From assembly GCA_026390735.1 (NCBI GenBank), contig JAPLFJ010000046.1, forward strand, positions 1 through 64,000: a stretch of DNA of 64,000 nt, read 5' to 3'. This document shows positions 1 through 8,118 of the stretch, piece by piece. Both the position numbers and the translations under genes were made by a program. Position 1 is the first letter of the stretch. Every line of letters starts with the position of its first letter. This DNA comes from Ignavibacteriota bacterium. Lineage in GTDB: Bacteria > Bacteroidota > Ignavibacteria > Tepidaquicellales > Tepidaquicellaceae. The notes under the pieces were generated by a model that saw only the letters and a program-made list of their open reading frames with translations, did not search any database and was not told where the DNA came from.

Positions 1-10
1 CCTATTTTTC

Positions 11-41
11 ATAATTGATAATTCATAATTGATAATTGATA
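11..41. repeat. ATAATTGAT-type short tandem repeat
   Basis: Tandem TTGATAA/TTCATAA units (the D-type repeat of this window) run directly into the coding sequence that follows. The TTG at 36 used as the start of the BatA-like gene is part of the repeat, and in-frame TAA/TGA codons at 12, 30 and 33 lie just before it. Confidence 0.8.
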
Positions 42-1892
42 ATTGACACAACAATATTAATCGCACTCGCAGCAGTTGCAATACCCATTCTGCTCCATTT
101 ACTGAACCTTCAGAAAGTTCAGAAAATGGAATTCAGCACACTAATGTTCCTGAAAGAAATCCAGAAATCACGTTTCCGCCGTATCCGTATAAAACATCTT
201 CTGCTTCTCATTGTCAGAATATTCATAATCATATTCCTCGTACTCGCATTCGCCGACCCGCTCATTACAGGCTATTCATCAAAAGGCTCAAACACACGTA
301 AACTCGGCATTGTGTATCTCGACAGCTCTTACAGCATGCTCTCAAAAAATGATTCAGTAACCCTTTACGATAAATCAAAAAAGATAGCAAATCAGTTATC
401 ACAGTATTTCACTTCATCAGACGAGGTAATCACACTTACAACAACAGTGCAGTCCGACACAACACCTGACAGAAGTTTTATTAAATCAAACTTCAACTCC
501 ATACTTCACAAAACAAATGAAATCCTGCAATCGAAGAATTACAACACATCAGAAGTATTTATAATAAGTGATTTGCAGAAAGTGAATTACCACAACAATC
601 AGTATCTTCCAAACGATAATACACACTTTTATTTTATCGATGCCGCAAACGACCAGTACCAGAATCTTTCAGTCAGCAACATAATCTTAGACACAAAACT
701 GCCCGAACCTTCAAAACCTGTAAAGATAAACGTTGTAGTAAGAAATCACAACGAAAGTTTAATGGCAAACCAGAAATTAAACATATACCTGAACGATGTG
801 AAAGTTGATGAAAAATTCTTCGACATATCGCCACGCGAAATAAAGAAAATTGAAGTATCCTTCAAACCACAGGGCAAAGGGCTTCAGACAATAAAAGCAG
901 AACTTGTGCCAGATAACAAAGCATTCGACGCATTCACAGAGGACAACGTCTTCTTCAGGAGATTCTACATACCCGAGAAAATCAACATCGGACTCGTATC
1001 GAAAGAACAGGGCAGTACGCGATTCATCAAAGCAGTATTCGACGCCGAGAACAAAAGCAATCCCGAATCAAAAGTTTACAACTACACTGAAACAGGCACG
1101 ACAGATAACATTAATTCATTCGACGTAATATATCTTTGCGGATTAAAGGATTTTTCAGTCAGCGATGTAGAAAACATACAAAAATATATAATATCAGGAA
1201 AGGGAGTATTCATATTCCCTTCGGACAACATCAGCACAGAAAGTTACAACAAACTAAGCACATTCAAACTCACAAAACAGGAAAGCATTAACAAAGAACT
1301 GCCAATAAAGGAAATCAACGCCGAATCACCTTTATTCGAAGGACTGTTTAAAATCAACAAAGACGAAGTATTCAACGCATCAACACTCGACAAAATATCA
1401 CTGAAATCGTATTACCCAATCGTCCCAGCGGGAAAATCATCACCGCTCATAGCAATAAGCAGCGGCATATTACTTAGCGAAGACGCAAACCTTTTAATCT
1501 CATCCGTAAGCGCAGACGAAACAATGTCAGACTTCCCGCGTCATTCACTTTTTGCACCCGTCATACTCCGTTCAGCATCATACTTATCGTCAGAAAACAG
1601 TCTCATAACATCACAGACAACTCAGACAGTAAAACACGAAACCATATTAACAGAAAGGGACACACTCGAATCCAATCCCGAACTCATACTCCCGGCAGTA
1701 CTCAAAACATCGCTCAGTCTCACAGGAATCAAGAACTACACAATAGTAGACAGCAAGGACATCCCAAACCTCGAAACCATAATAGCAGAAAACCGATCAG
1801 GCAAATCCCTCTGGAATTACGCACTCATCGCATCCCTGTTATTCTTAGCATTCGAAATCTTCCTTATTTTTAGCAACAAATACAAACCGTAG
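36..1892 (+). CDS. BatA-like membrane protein with VWA-type domain
   Basis: A 618-residue membrane protein of the BatA/aerotolerance-regulator N-terminal family, common in Bacteroidota. Residues 5-25 and about 54-75 are hydrophobic helices around the typical family segment (IPILLHLLNL, then a basic stretch). A von Willebrand A-like fold follows, with a MIDAS-type DSSYS at 96-100, then a long extracytoplasmic region and a C-terminal helix near 596-613. The usual short N-terminus before the first helix is missing. The only start is TTG at 36, which lies inside a short tandem repeat and is preceded by in-frame stops, so the original start seems to have been overwritten. It is a cell-envelope protein with no obvious link to the glycan genes. 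The family call is firm; the function and start are less certain. Confidence 0.85.
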   Translation: MIIDTTILIALAAVAIPILLHLLNLQKVQKMEFSTLMFLKEIQKSRFRRIRIKHLLLLIVRIFIIIFLVLAFADPLITGYSSKGSNTRKLGIVYLDSSYSMLSKNDSVTLYDKSKKIANQLSQYFTSSDEVITLTTTVQSDTTPDRSFIKSNFNSILHKTNEILQSKNYNTSEVFIISDLQKVNYHNNQYLPNDNTHFYFIDAANDQYQNLSVSNIILDTKLPEPSKPVKINVVVRNHNESLMANQKLNIYLNDVKVDEKFFDISPREIKKIEVSFKPQGKGLQTIKAELVPDNKAFDAFTEDNVFFRRFYIPEKINIGLVSKEQGSTRFIKAVFDAENKSNPESKVYNYTETGTTDNINSFDVIYLCGLKDFSVSDVENIQKYIISGKGVFIFPSDNISTESYNKLSTFKLTKQESINKELPIKEINAESPLFEGLFKINKDEVFNASTLDKISLKSYYPIVPAGKSSPLIAISSGILLSEDANLLISSVSADETMSDFPRHSLFAPVILRSASYLSSENSLITSQTTQTVKHETILTERDTLESNPELILPAVLKTSLSLTGIKNYTIVDSKDIPNLETIIAENRSGKSLWNYALIASLLFLAFEIFLIFSNKYKP

Positions 1893-2184
1893 TTCAAACA
1901 GCTCGTTCTATGAGTCCAGATTTTCGGGATTTGAAACAATTAAATCTTTTTATTCTTCATTCTGATTTCTGAATTGCTCTAAAAAATCTGCGAAATCTGA
2001 GGACAAAAAGCTCTAATTCGTACAATTCGTATAATTAGTTAAATTCGTGGACATCTTTTCTTTGTTTTATATCTCTAAATTCTAACTTCTACATTCTAAA
2101 TTCTTAATTGCTCATTAATATTTGAATAGAACAATTTCTCTTTTTTTCTTATCTTTGTAAAACTTAAAAACGAGGAATAACACT
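1893..2184. repeat. Intergenic repeat mosaic
   Basis: About 290 bases without a gene. It holds antisense TTCTGAA-type heptamers near 1955-1975, an 'AATCTGCGAAATCTGAGGAC' unit at about 1986-2005, and AATTCGTA-type units near 2015-2050. The promoter and ribosome binding site of the next gene are at its right end. Confidence 0.75.
2150..2157 (+). promoter_or_regulatory. Bacteroidota-type -7 promoter element
   Basis: TATCTTTG matches the Bacteroidota -7 consensus TAnnTTTG exactly and lies 27 bases before the ATG at 2185. A TTTG at 2121-2124 could be the -33 element, but its 25-base spacing is longer than the usual 19-21. A GAGGAA ribosome binding site follows at 2172-2177. Confidence 0.55.
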
Positions 2185-3189
2185 ATGCAGGCAGCAGTAA
2201 TCGGTGTAGGATACTGGGGACCAAACCTTATAAGAAATTTTTTAGGAAACAATCATATCGACAAAGTTCACGTCTATGATTTAAATCCTGCACGACTTGA
2301 ATTCATCAAAAAGAAATTCCCTGAAATAAATATCGTCAAAACCGAAGACGACATATTCAAATTGAAAGAAATAGAAATTGTAGTTATAGCAGTACCCGTC
2401 GACCAGCATTTTGCTCTTGCAAAAAAAGCACTTGACGCAGGAAAGCATATCTGGGTTGAAAAGCCATACACATCAACATCTGAACAGGCACGTACACTTA
2501 ACAAACTTGCAGAAGAAAAAGGTCTTAACATATTTGTAGACCACACATTCATATACACAGGAGCTGTACGCAAAATGAAAGAACTCATTGACAGCAAAGA
2601 AATCGGTGACATACTTTATTTTGATTCAGTAAGAATCAACCTTGGTTTATTTCAGTCAGACGTAAACGTAATCTGGGACCTTGCGCCTCACGACTTATCA
2701 ATAATGTTTTACGTACTCAACAAGAAACCTATTGCAGTGGTGGCGAATGGAATAGCAAATTTCTACGATTACGAAAACGTAGCGCACATATCAGTATATT
2801 TCGAGAACAACTGTTTCGCACACTTCCACGTAAACTGGACATCCCCTGTTAAAATCAGAAGAATGCTGGTAGGCGGAACGAAGAAGATGCTCCTGTTCGA
2901 CGACATGGAAAACTCAGAAAAGATTAAAGTATACGACAGCGGCATAGAGATAAAAGAAAAGGAAGGAATATACAACGCACTTGTACAATACAGAATCGGC
3001 GACATGTATTCACCAAAACTTATAGCAACAGAAGCATTAACACTCGGAGTAGAAGAATTTATAAGCTCAATAAAAGAAAGGCGTAAACCATTAACCAACG
3101 GCGACGACGGCTTAAAAGTAGTACAGATTCTCGAAGCAGCAGAAGTATCAATCAAGGAAAAGGGAAAATTAATAGCAATTCAGAATTAA
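2185..3189 (+). CDS. Gfo/Idh/MocA-family NAD-dependent sugar oxidoreductase
   Basis: A 334-residue oxidoreductase, probably acting on a nucleotide sugar (WlbA/WbpB-type role). The N-terminal Rossmann fold has GVGYWG at 7-12. The family EKP motif is at 92-94 and the C-terminal domain has the D-x-x-PHD segment at 165-170, with His169 as likely catalytic residue. The ATG has a good GAGGAA site and a TAnnTTTG promoter. A sugar N-acetyltransferase follows on the same strand and a DegT aminotransferase sits at 8.1-9.3 kb, a trio expected for making an acetamido sugar: oxidise, aminate, acetylate. The last residues (AIQN) and the stop fall inside a TTCAGAA-type repeat, so the native C-terminus may have been replaced. 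The exact substrate cannot be read from sequence. Confidence 0.88.
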   Translation: MQAAVIGVGYWGPNLIRNFLGNNHIDKVHVYDLNPARLEFIKKKFPEINIVKTEDDIFKLKEIEIVVIAVPVDQHFALAKKALDAGKHIWVEKPYTSTSEQARTLNKLAEEKGLNIFVDHTFIYTGAVRKMKELIDSKEIGDILYFDSVRINLGLFQSDVNVIWDLAPHDLSIMFYVLNKKPIAVVANGIANFYDYENVAHISVYFENNCFAHFHVNWTSPVKIRRMLVGGTKKMLLFDDMENSEKIKVYDSGIEIKEKEGIYNALVQYRIGDMYSPKLIATEALTLGVEEFISSIKERRKPLTNGDDGLKVVQILEAAEVSIKEKGKLIAIQN

Positions 3190-3651
3190 GAATTCAGAGT
3201 TCGGAATTTTCTTTAATTCAGAAATCAGAACTTATTTAATTCAGAAATCAGAGTTCAGAATTCAGAGTTCAGAACTTATTTAATTCAGAAATCAGAATTC
3301 AGAGTTCAGAATTAAAAACATTACTTCAGACATTCGTGTTTGGGATTCCCCTCCTTGGAGGGGTGGCTCCGTCTGTTCTTTAGACGGAGACGGGGTGGGT
3401 GCTCTTGTTTTGGCTTTTGATGCTCTGAATTATTTTCGTGAGTTTCGTGTATTTCGCGGGAAAAAGTTCTTAATTCATAATTCTGATTTCTTAATTCTGA
3501 ATTGCTCTAATAATCTGCGTAATCTGAGGACAAAAGTTTTTAGCTCTTTGCCTGAAATTATCTCTTGCTCTTTTTCGTGAGTTTAGTGAATTTAGCGGGA
3601 AAAAGCTTTTAATTGATAATTGCTAATTGTTAATCGATAATTGAATAAACC
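3190..3651. repeat. Intergenic repeat mosaic
   Basis: About 460 bases of short repeats with no gene. In order: sense TTCAGAR heptamers (3190-3315), the 57-base palindromic element (3344-3400), a TTTCGTGtATTTCGCGGGAA unit (about 3438-3462), antisense heptamers, an 'AATCTGCGTAATCTGAGGAC' unit (about 3513-3532), another TTTCGTGAGTTTAGTGAATT-type unit (about 3571-3603), and AATTGATAATTG units up to the next start. Confidence 0.8.
3344..3400 (+). repeat. 57-base palindromic repeat element, copy 1
   Basis: Two adjacent hairpins: CCCCTCC-TT-GGAGGGG at 3348-3363, and CTCCGTCT / AGACGGAG with a seven-base loop at 3367-3389. A nearly identical copy in inverted orientation is at 5404-5460, with one mismatch in the core. 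It is much more GC-rich than its surroundings. The form resembles REP/MITE-type palindromic elements; no ORF is present. Confidence 0.85.
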
Positions 3652-4119
3652 ATGGAAAAGAAAAACATAAACAACGTAAAACTCGGCAAAGACGTAAAAA
3701 TATTCGACTTTGTAAACCTGTACGGATGTGAAATCGGCGACAACACAAAGGTAGGAACATTCGTGGAAATACAGAAAAACGCATTCATCGGAAAGAACTG
3801 CAAAATATCCTCACACACATTCATCTGCGAAGGAGTCCACATCGAAGACAACGTATTCATCGGCCACAACGTAACATTCATAAACGACAAATATCCGCGT
3901 TCCACAAACGAAGACGGCTCAATGCAAAACGAAGCAGACTGGAAAGTAGTGGAAACCCGCATCAGAAAAGGAGCCTCAATCGGTTCATCATCAACAATCC
4001 TCTGCGGCATTACCGTCGGCGAAAACGCAATCGTCGGAGCAGGCTCAGTAGTCACAAAAGACGTCCCTGCAGGAAATGTAGTAGCAGGAAACCCTGCAAG
4101 AGCAATTAAGGGCAATTAA
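3652..4119 (+). CDS. Left-handed beta-helix sugar N-acetyltransferase (WlbB/FdtC-like)
   Basis: A 155-residue hexapeptide-repeat acyltransferase. Isoleucine-patch hexads run through most of the protein, with the FINDKYPR segment near residue 84-91 seen in WlbB/WbpD/FdtC-type transferases that acetylate 3-amino sugars. The end has the usual [11 protein letters not shown] and GNPA segments. It would use acetyl-CoA on a nucleotide-linked amino sugar in the cytoplasm. The neighbouring oxidoreductase (2185) and the aminotransferase at 8119 probably act before it. The gene starts with ATG directly after ATTGATAA-type repeats, and its last codons (GCAATTAAGGGCAATTAA) are repeat sequence. The family is certain, the sugar is not. 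Confidence 0.88.
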   Translation: MEKKNINNVKLGKDVKIFDFVNLYGCEIGDNTKVGTFVEIQKNAFIGKNCKISSHTFICEGVHIEDNVFIGHNVTFINDKYPRSTNEDGSMQNEADWKVVETRIRKGASIGSSSTILCGITVGENAIVGAGSVVTKDVPAGNVVAGNPARAIKGN

Positions 4120-4363
4120 GAATTCAGAATGCAGAATTCAGAATGAGGAAAGAGATTAAGAAATTCAGAGTTCAGAACTTTCTTTAATTCAGAATTAAGA
4201 GTTCAGAATCTTTAAGAGCAATTCAGAATTATGAAATCAGAGTTCTGAATTTTCTTTAATTCAGAGTTCAGAATTAAGAATGAGGAAAAAGATTAGAAAA
4301 GAATATAAACAGATATACAGGAAGACAAACTGAAACATAAAGAAAATTAAAGGATAACAATAT
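4120..4363 (+). repeat. TTCAGAR heptamer repeat tract
   Basis: Degenerate tandem TTCAGAA/TTCAGAG/TTAAGAA heptamers in sense orientation, with interspersed 'AAGAGCAATTCAG' joints, from the acetyltransferase stop to about 4290. The last 60 bases are AT-rich and end in AAAGGA upstream of the next ATG. Confidence 0.8.
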
Positions 4364-4717
4364 ATGGCTGAAAATATTATTGCCGGAAAAAGTTTTGATT
4401 TTGCCATACAGATAATTCAGTTATACAAAAAGTTAGTTGAAGAGAAAGAATACGTAATATCAAAACAATTATTGCGTTCAGGAACAAGCATAGGTGCAAA
4501 TGTAAATGAATCGATATCTGCAGAATCAAAGAAGGATTTTATAAGTAAACTATCTATATCTCTAAAAGAAGCCAGAGAAACCAACTACTGGTTAATGTTA
4601 TTAAAAGAAAGTTCCCTTACAAATATTGATGTAGGAAACTATATAAATCTAAACGAAGAACTTATAAGATTACTTGTTTCCATCATAAAGACCTCAAAAA
4701 CAAATTTAAACTCTTAA
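4364..4717 (+). CDS. Four-helix-bundle protein (S23/23S-rRNA-IVS family)
   Basis: A 117-residue all-helical protein of the four-helix-bundle family first known from ORFs in 23S rRNA intervening sequences. The family hallmark RSGTSIGANVNES is at about 39-51, followed by KKDFISKLSISLKEARETNYWL. The length is typical. It starts at ATG with AAAGGA upstream. It is a lone gene in a repeat tract, separate in function from the glycan genes. Its biochemical role is not established; members may bind RNA or act with partners. The protein looks intact. Confidence 0.88.
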   Translation: MAENIIAGKSFDFAIQIIQLYKKLVEEKEYVISKQLLRSGTSIGANVNESISAESKKDFISKLSISLKEARETNYWLMLLKESSLTNIDVGNYINLNEELIRLLVSIIKTSKTNLNS

Positions 4718-4965
4718 TTTTTATCTGCTCTCTGAATTCTTAATTCTGAATTCTGAGCTCTGAATTCTTCATTGCTCTTAAAATTCTTAACTCTGAACTC
4801 TTAATTGCTCTTGAAATTCTACATTCTGAATTAATGGGACTATGAACTGCTCTAAACAATATTCCTAACTATTTTTGACAACTTATTATCATCTTGTAGG
4901 GTGTTTGTAGGGTATCTTGTAGGGTATCTTGTAGGGTGTCTTGTAGGGTGATTGTTTATTATATT
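4718..4965. repeat. Intergenic repeat mosaic
   Basis: Antisense TTCTGAA heptamers (about 4733-4830) lead to the 12-base tandem array at 4892-4951. No coding sequence is seen between the convergent ends of the four-helix-bundle gene and the truncated antitoxin gene. Confidence 0.75.
4892..4951 (+). repeat. 12-base tandem array (TTGTAGGGTATC)
   Basis: Five head-to-tail units of TCTTGTAGGGTR, one of them 11 bases long. The unit is unrelated in sequence to the heptamer repeats around it. Two other arrays in this window (5209-5244/14006-14077 and about 6004-6055) also have a 12-base period. Confidence 0.85.
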
Positions 4966-5148
4966 TTATCTTGCCTTTTTTGAATTTCGTGGCTTTAGCG
5001 GGAGACCATCTTTTCTCTTTTCGTTTAATTCTGAATTATAAACTCTGAAATCTGAACTTTTTCTAGCGCCTTTTACAAATTCTAAAGCCTCATTCAGTCC
5101 TCTGAGAATGCTATCCTTAATTTCCTTCTTATTTCTTATTTTATTCAT
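4966..5148 (-). pseudogene. Truncated HigA-like antitoxin N-terminus with repeat-derived tail
   Basis: The ATG at 5148 opens a 60-residue ORF. Its first ~27 residues (NKIRNKKEIKDSILRGLNEA and following ALEFVKG) match the N-terminus of the intact antitoxin at 12183-12521. The helix-turn-helix domain is absent. What follows is translated repeat: SSDFRVYNSELN from TTCAGAA heptamers, then KDGLPLKPRNSKK from a TTTCGTG-type unit. A TTG at 5187 could extend it by 13 residues. No toxin gene precedes it. The upstream region shares a palindrome and 12-base iterons with the second truncated copy at 13704-13940. It may be a dead fragment or a reduced, still expressed peptide. Confidence 0.6.
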
Positions 5149-5182
5149 GTATACTTGAAACTTCTTAATTAAAAATATAACC

Positions 5183-5244
5183 TTCAATTATAATTGAAAC
5201 CTACTATCCACCGAACTTTTCAACCTACTTTTCTCCCTACTTTT
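5183..5244 (-). repeat. Palindrome plus 12-base iterons upstream of truncated antitoxin
   Basis: A perfect 16-base palindrome TTCAATTATAATTGAA lies at 5183-5198. Three 12-base units (CACCGAACTTTT, CAACCTACTTTT, CTCCCTACTTTT) follow at 5209-5244. The same arrangement, with a one-base-imperfect palindrome and more units, precedes the second truncated antitoxin copy. Position and symmetry suggest an operator, but this is inference. Confidence 0.6.
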
Positions 5245-5403
5245 CACTTATTCACTAATCATAATTCATAATTCATACACTGGTAAAACAGAATTATCTT
5301 TTCTTTAACGCTAAAAATCTCTTATCTTAATTTCGTGTATTTGGCGGGAAAGTTCTAAATCACTAGATGCATAAATTACATTAAAAGAAAAATATAAAGC
5401 CTG

Positions 5404-5460
5404 ACCCACCCCGTCTCCGTCTAAAGAACAGACGGATCCACCCCTCCAAGGAGGGGAATC
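5404..5460 (-). repeat. 57-base palindromic repeat element, copy 2 (inverted)
   Basis: Reverse complement of the element at 3344-3400, with a single core difference (GGATCCG against GGCTCCG). Both hairpins are preserved. The two inverted copies flank the acetyltransferase, four-helix-bundle and truncated antitoxin genes, about 2 kb apart. Confidence 0.85.
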
Positions 5461-5722
5461 ATTTATTTAGTTATAAAATCATAATTCATACACTGGTAAA
5501 CCAGAATTATCTTTTCTTTAACGCTAAAAATCTCTTCTCTTATCTCTTTTCGTGAATTTCGCGGGAAATTAATCTTTTCTCTTCTCTATTTCTTTGCCAT
5601 TTTGTGCACGTTTTCACTCGTAACTGTATAATTCTGAATTGCTCAAAAATTGCTCTTAAAATTCCGAACTCTGAAATCTGCATTCTAAATTGCTCTTAAA
5701 GACTCTGAATTGCTCTTTAAAA

Positions 5723-5758
5723 CCTATGTATACAAAACCCGCATTTCCTATACATAGG
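5723..5758. repeat. 10-base perfect inverted repeat
   Basis: CCTATGTATA at 5723-5732 and TATACATAGG at 5749-5758 form a perfect 10-base stem with a 16-base loop. It is unrelated to the surrounding repeat families. No T-run follows on either strand, so it does not look like a simple terminator. Confidence 0.7.
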
Positions 5759-6316
5759 TAGCTAAGAATGTATAGAAAACCTAATTTGTTGAACATAGTC
5801 AATGTCTGCATTGCTCTCAAAATCTCTTAATTCTGAATTCTGAGCTCTGAATTCCGAATTGCTCTTAAAATTGCTTTTAAAATCTCTTAAAATTCTTCAT
5901 TCTGAACTCTGAATTCTGAATTGCTCTTAAAATTGCTCTTAAAATTGCTCTTAACTGCTCTTAAAAATTCTTCATTCTGAACTCTGAATTCTGAATTGCT
6001 CTTAACTTGCTCTTAAAATTGCTCTTAAAATTGCTCTTAAAATTGCTCTTAAAATCTCTTCATTCATCATTCTGAACTCTGAATTCTGAATTGCACTTAA
6101 AATTGCTCTTAAAATTCTGAATTCTGAATTCTTAATTGCTCTTAAAATTGCTCTTAAAATTGCTCTTAAAATTGCTTTTAAAATCTCTTAATTCCACGTT
6201 CTTTGTGTCCGCTGTGGTGGATGAACTCTGAATTCTGAATTGCTCTTAACTTGCTCTTAAAATTGCTCTTAAAATCTCTTAATTCTTAATTCTGAACTCT
6301 GAATTCTGAATTGCTC

Positions 6317-7753
6317 TTACTTCCCCCCCCTCGCAAACACCATCACCGGAACCGTCTTAAAAATCAACTGCATATCCAGCCACGGCGTCACATTACTAAT
6401 ATAATACAAATCCATAATCACAGAATCATTAAAATTCACATTACTTCTTCCAGACACCTGCCACAACCCCGTACAACCGGGCAGAACACTCTGTCTTCTC
6501 TTCTGCCATTCATCATAATTTCCATATTCATAAGGCAGACACGGTCTCGGACCTACCAGACTCATATCCCCTTTCAAAACATTAAACAACTGCGGCATCT
6601 CATCAAGTGAATATTTCCTCAAAAATTTTCCGATTGGTGTAATCCTTGCTTTATTCACAATCTTCTCAGCACCATGCCCATTACCATTCTTCATAAACTC
6701 AATCATCTTCTTTTCTCTCTCCACATCTTTTCCGGAAATCACATTCATAGACCTGAACTTATAGAAATTAAACGATTTCCCGTCTTTACCAATCCTCACC
6801 TGTTTATATACAACAGGACCCCTCGAAGTAACTTTAATAATCAAACCGACAATCAGGTAAAAAGGTGAAAGCAAAATAATTCCTAAACCTGCACAAATAT
6901 AATCCACAACTCTTTTTACAATGTTATATACACCCAGATTAATCTTGGTCGACACATCAAGCACAGGAATATTCTCATAATGCTCCGAAAAAATCTTTTC
7001 AGGAATAATTCCGAACAAATCAGAAGTCACCTTCACACTCACATTCAACTTCTTACACTTATCAATCAGCAGAAGCAGCCTGTCATACTCTATCTTATTA
7101 ATACAAATAACAATCTCATCAAACTTATAACTATCCATTAAACTCACTAAATCTTTCGAAGTCCCCAGCACTTTAATCCCGCTATAAACAACCGTCCCTT
7201 TTTCCACAAAATCATCCACAAACCCTGCTATTTCAGCTCCGTAAACATTCTCAAACATAATCTTCTGTGCAAAATACTGTCCCGACCTTCCCGCACCCAG
7301 AATCAGAATTCTTGTCCTGAAGATTTTCTTCGCCAGAACCTTAACATAAAACGGATAAAGAAACAGCACCCTTGTTACAAACAACAAAATTATTGCTACA
7401 TGAAAGAAAATTGCAATCAGCAATCTCGAATCCGTTATCAGGGGCAGCTTCAGGAAAAATGATGCAATAACTATAAAAAACAAGCCGTACACCATCGACT
7501 TCACAATCACCACAGTCTGTCTCGACCTTGTGAGAAACACATTCAACTTATACAGGTGAAAATAATGAAATATAAAAATGAAAAGAAAATTAGAAACAAA
7601 AAGAGTAGCAACATCAATCCAGTCAATATACCACGTCAGCAGAATTTTTTTAGAGACAAACAACGCATACAATTCATGCGAAACCACAAACGCAAACGTA
7701 AGCGTTAGAAAATCAACAATCGCATAAAAATATTTATAACCGGGGTATTTCAA
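6317..7753 (-). CDS. Polyprenyl glycosylphosphotransferase (initiating sugar-phosphate transferase)
   Basis: A 478-residue WcaJ/WbaP-family enzyme that moves a sugar-1-phosphate from a nucleotide sugar to undecaprenyl phosphate and starts repeat-unit synthesis. Four N-terminal helices (about 10-32, 48-68, 88-105, 110-135) precede a CoA-binding-like domain with GAGRSGQ at 153-159. A membrane helix at about 284-307 leads into the catalytic domain: YKFRSM at 331-336, LDEMPQ at 383-388, GPRP at 401-404, GLWQVSGRS at 429-437. The length is typical. The 3' end contains a run of eight Gs on the coding strand (6323-6330) four codons before the stop, directly against the repeat field. It probably acts first in the pathway. 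Confidence 0.95.
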   Translation of the reverse strand: MKYPGYKYFYAIVDFLTLTFAFVVSHELYALFVSKKILLTWYIDWIDVATLFVSNFLFIFIFHYFHLYKLNVFLTRSRQTVVIVKSMVYGLFFIVIASFFLKLPLITDSRLLIAIFFHVAIILLFVTRVLFLYPFYVKVLAKKIFRTRILILGAGRSGQYFAQKIMFENVYGAEIAGFVDDFVEKGTVVYSGIKVLGTSKDLVSLMDSYKFDEIVICINKIEYDRLLLLIDKCKKLNVSVKVTSDLFGIIPEKIFSEHYENIPVLDVSTKINLGVYNIVKRVVDYICAGLGIILLSPFYLIVGLIIKVTSRGPVVYKQVRIGKDGKSFNFYKFRSMNVISGKDVEREKKMIEFMKNGNGHGAEKIVNKARITPIGKFLRKYSLDEMPQLFNVLKGDMSLVGPRPCLPYEYGNYDEWQKRRQSVLPGCTGLWQVSGRSNVNFNDSVIMDLYYISNVTPWLDMQLIFKTVPVMVFARGGK

Positions 7754-8118
7754 ATTTCAACAAGTATAGATTAATTATATAAAAAGTCACTTCAGTAATT
7801 CCAAACCGCACATAAAATTACCCATATAAATATATAAATCTTCCGTCAAAAATAAAATATTAAAATCCGTAAATAAAAATAGCCAAAAGGCTCATATCAA
7901 ACCCCTTTGGCTAAAAATTACTAACTCTTATTTTCTATTTTACACTTTTTCTCTGTTTTTACAATTTCTCATTATGAACTCCACGCTCTTTGTGTCCGCC
8001 GTGGTGGATGAATTCAGCATTGCTCATAAAAATCTTTTAATTCATCATTCTGAACTCTGAATTCAGCATTGCTCTTAAAAATCTTTATAATTCATCATTC
8101 TTATCTCTGAATTCTGAA
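7754..8118. repeat. Intergenic region with terminator and repeats
   Basis: Without a gene. 7754-7880 is AT-rich and unremarkable and would hold the promoter for the glycosylphosphotransferase, though I see no TAnnTTTG element. A hairpin terminator lies at 7881-7912. From 7975 to 8118 there is a 'TTTGTGTCCGCCGTGGTGGA' unit and antisense TTCTGAA heptamers. Confidence 0.7.
7881..7912 (-). terminator. Rho-independent terminator after the aminotransferase gene
   Basis: AGCCAAA and TTTGGCT pair across an 18-base interior that can extend the stem with further G-C pairs. On the minus strand the hairpin is followed by ATTTTTATTT. It lies between the aminotransferase (8119-9288) and the glycosylphosphotransferase (6317-7753), so these two are probably separate transcripts. 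Confidence 0.65.

Larger units (their letters stand above)
5245..6316. repeat. Kilobase-scale repeat field without genes
   Basis: About 1.07 kb with no supportable gene. It contains TTTCGTGTATTTGGCGGGAA-type units (about 5330-5352 and 5548-5570), the inverted copy of the 57-base element (5404-5460), a duplicated segment 'CATACACTGGTAAAMCAG' through 'AACGCTAAAAATCTCTT' (about 5275-5315 and 5483-5535), the hairpin at 5723-5758, and from about 5640 alternating antisense TTCTGAA heptamers and a 12-base TTGCTCTTAAAA tandem unit (cleanest at about 6008-6055 and 6135-6180). A 'TTTGTGTCCGCTGTGGTGGA' unit is at about 6201-6220. Confidence 0.8.

Noticed and set aside
904-1128. Small ORF inside the BatA-like gene in another frame
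   Set aside because: Shadow frame of a well-supported gene; no independent signals.
3395-3580. A 61-codon plus-strand ORF (MGALVLAFDALNYFREFRVF...)
   Set aside because: It is a translation of repeat units (TTTCGTG-type, antisense heptamer, AATCTGAGGAC-type) with no protein family resemblance; no ribosome binding site.
4892-6316. Possible CRISPR array
   Set aside because: The tandem units are contiguous or degenerate, without constant-length unique spacers, and no cas gene is near.
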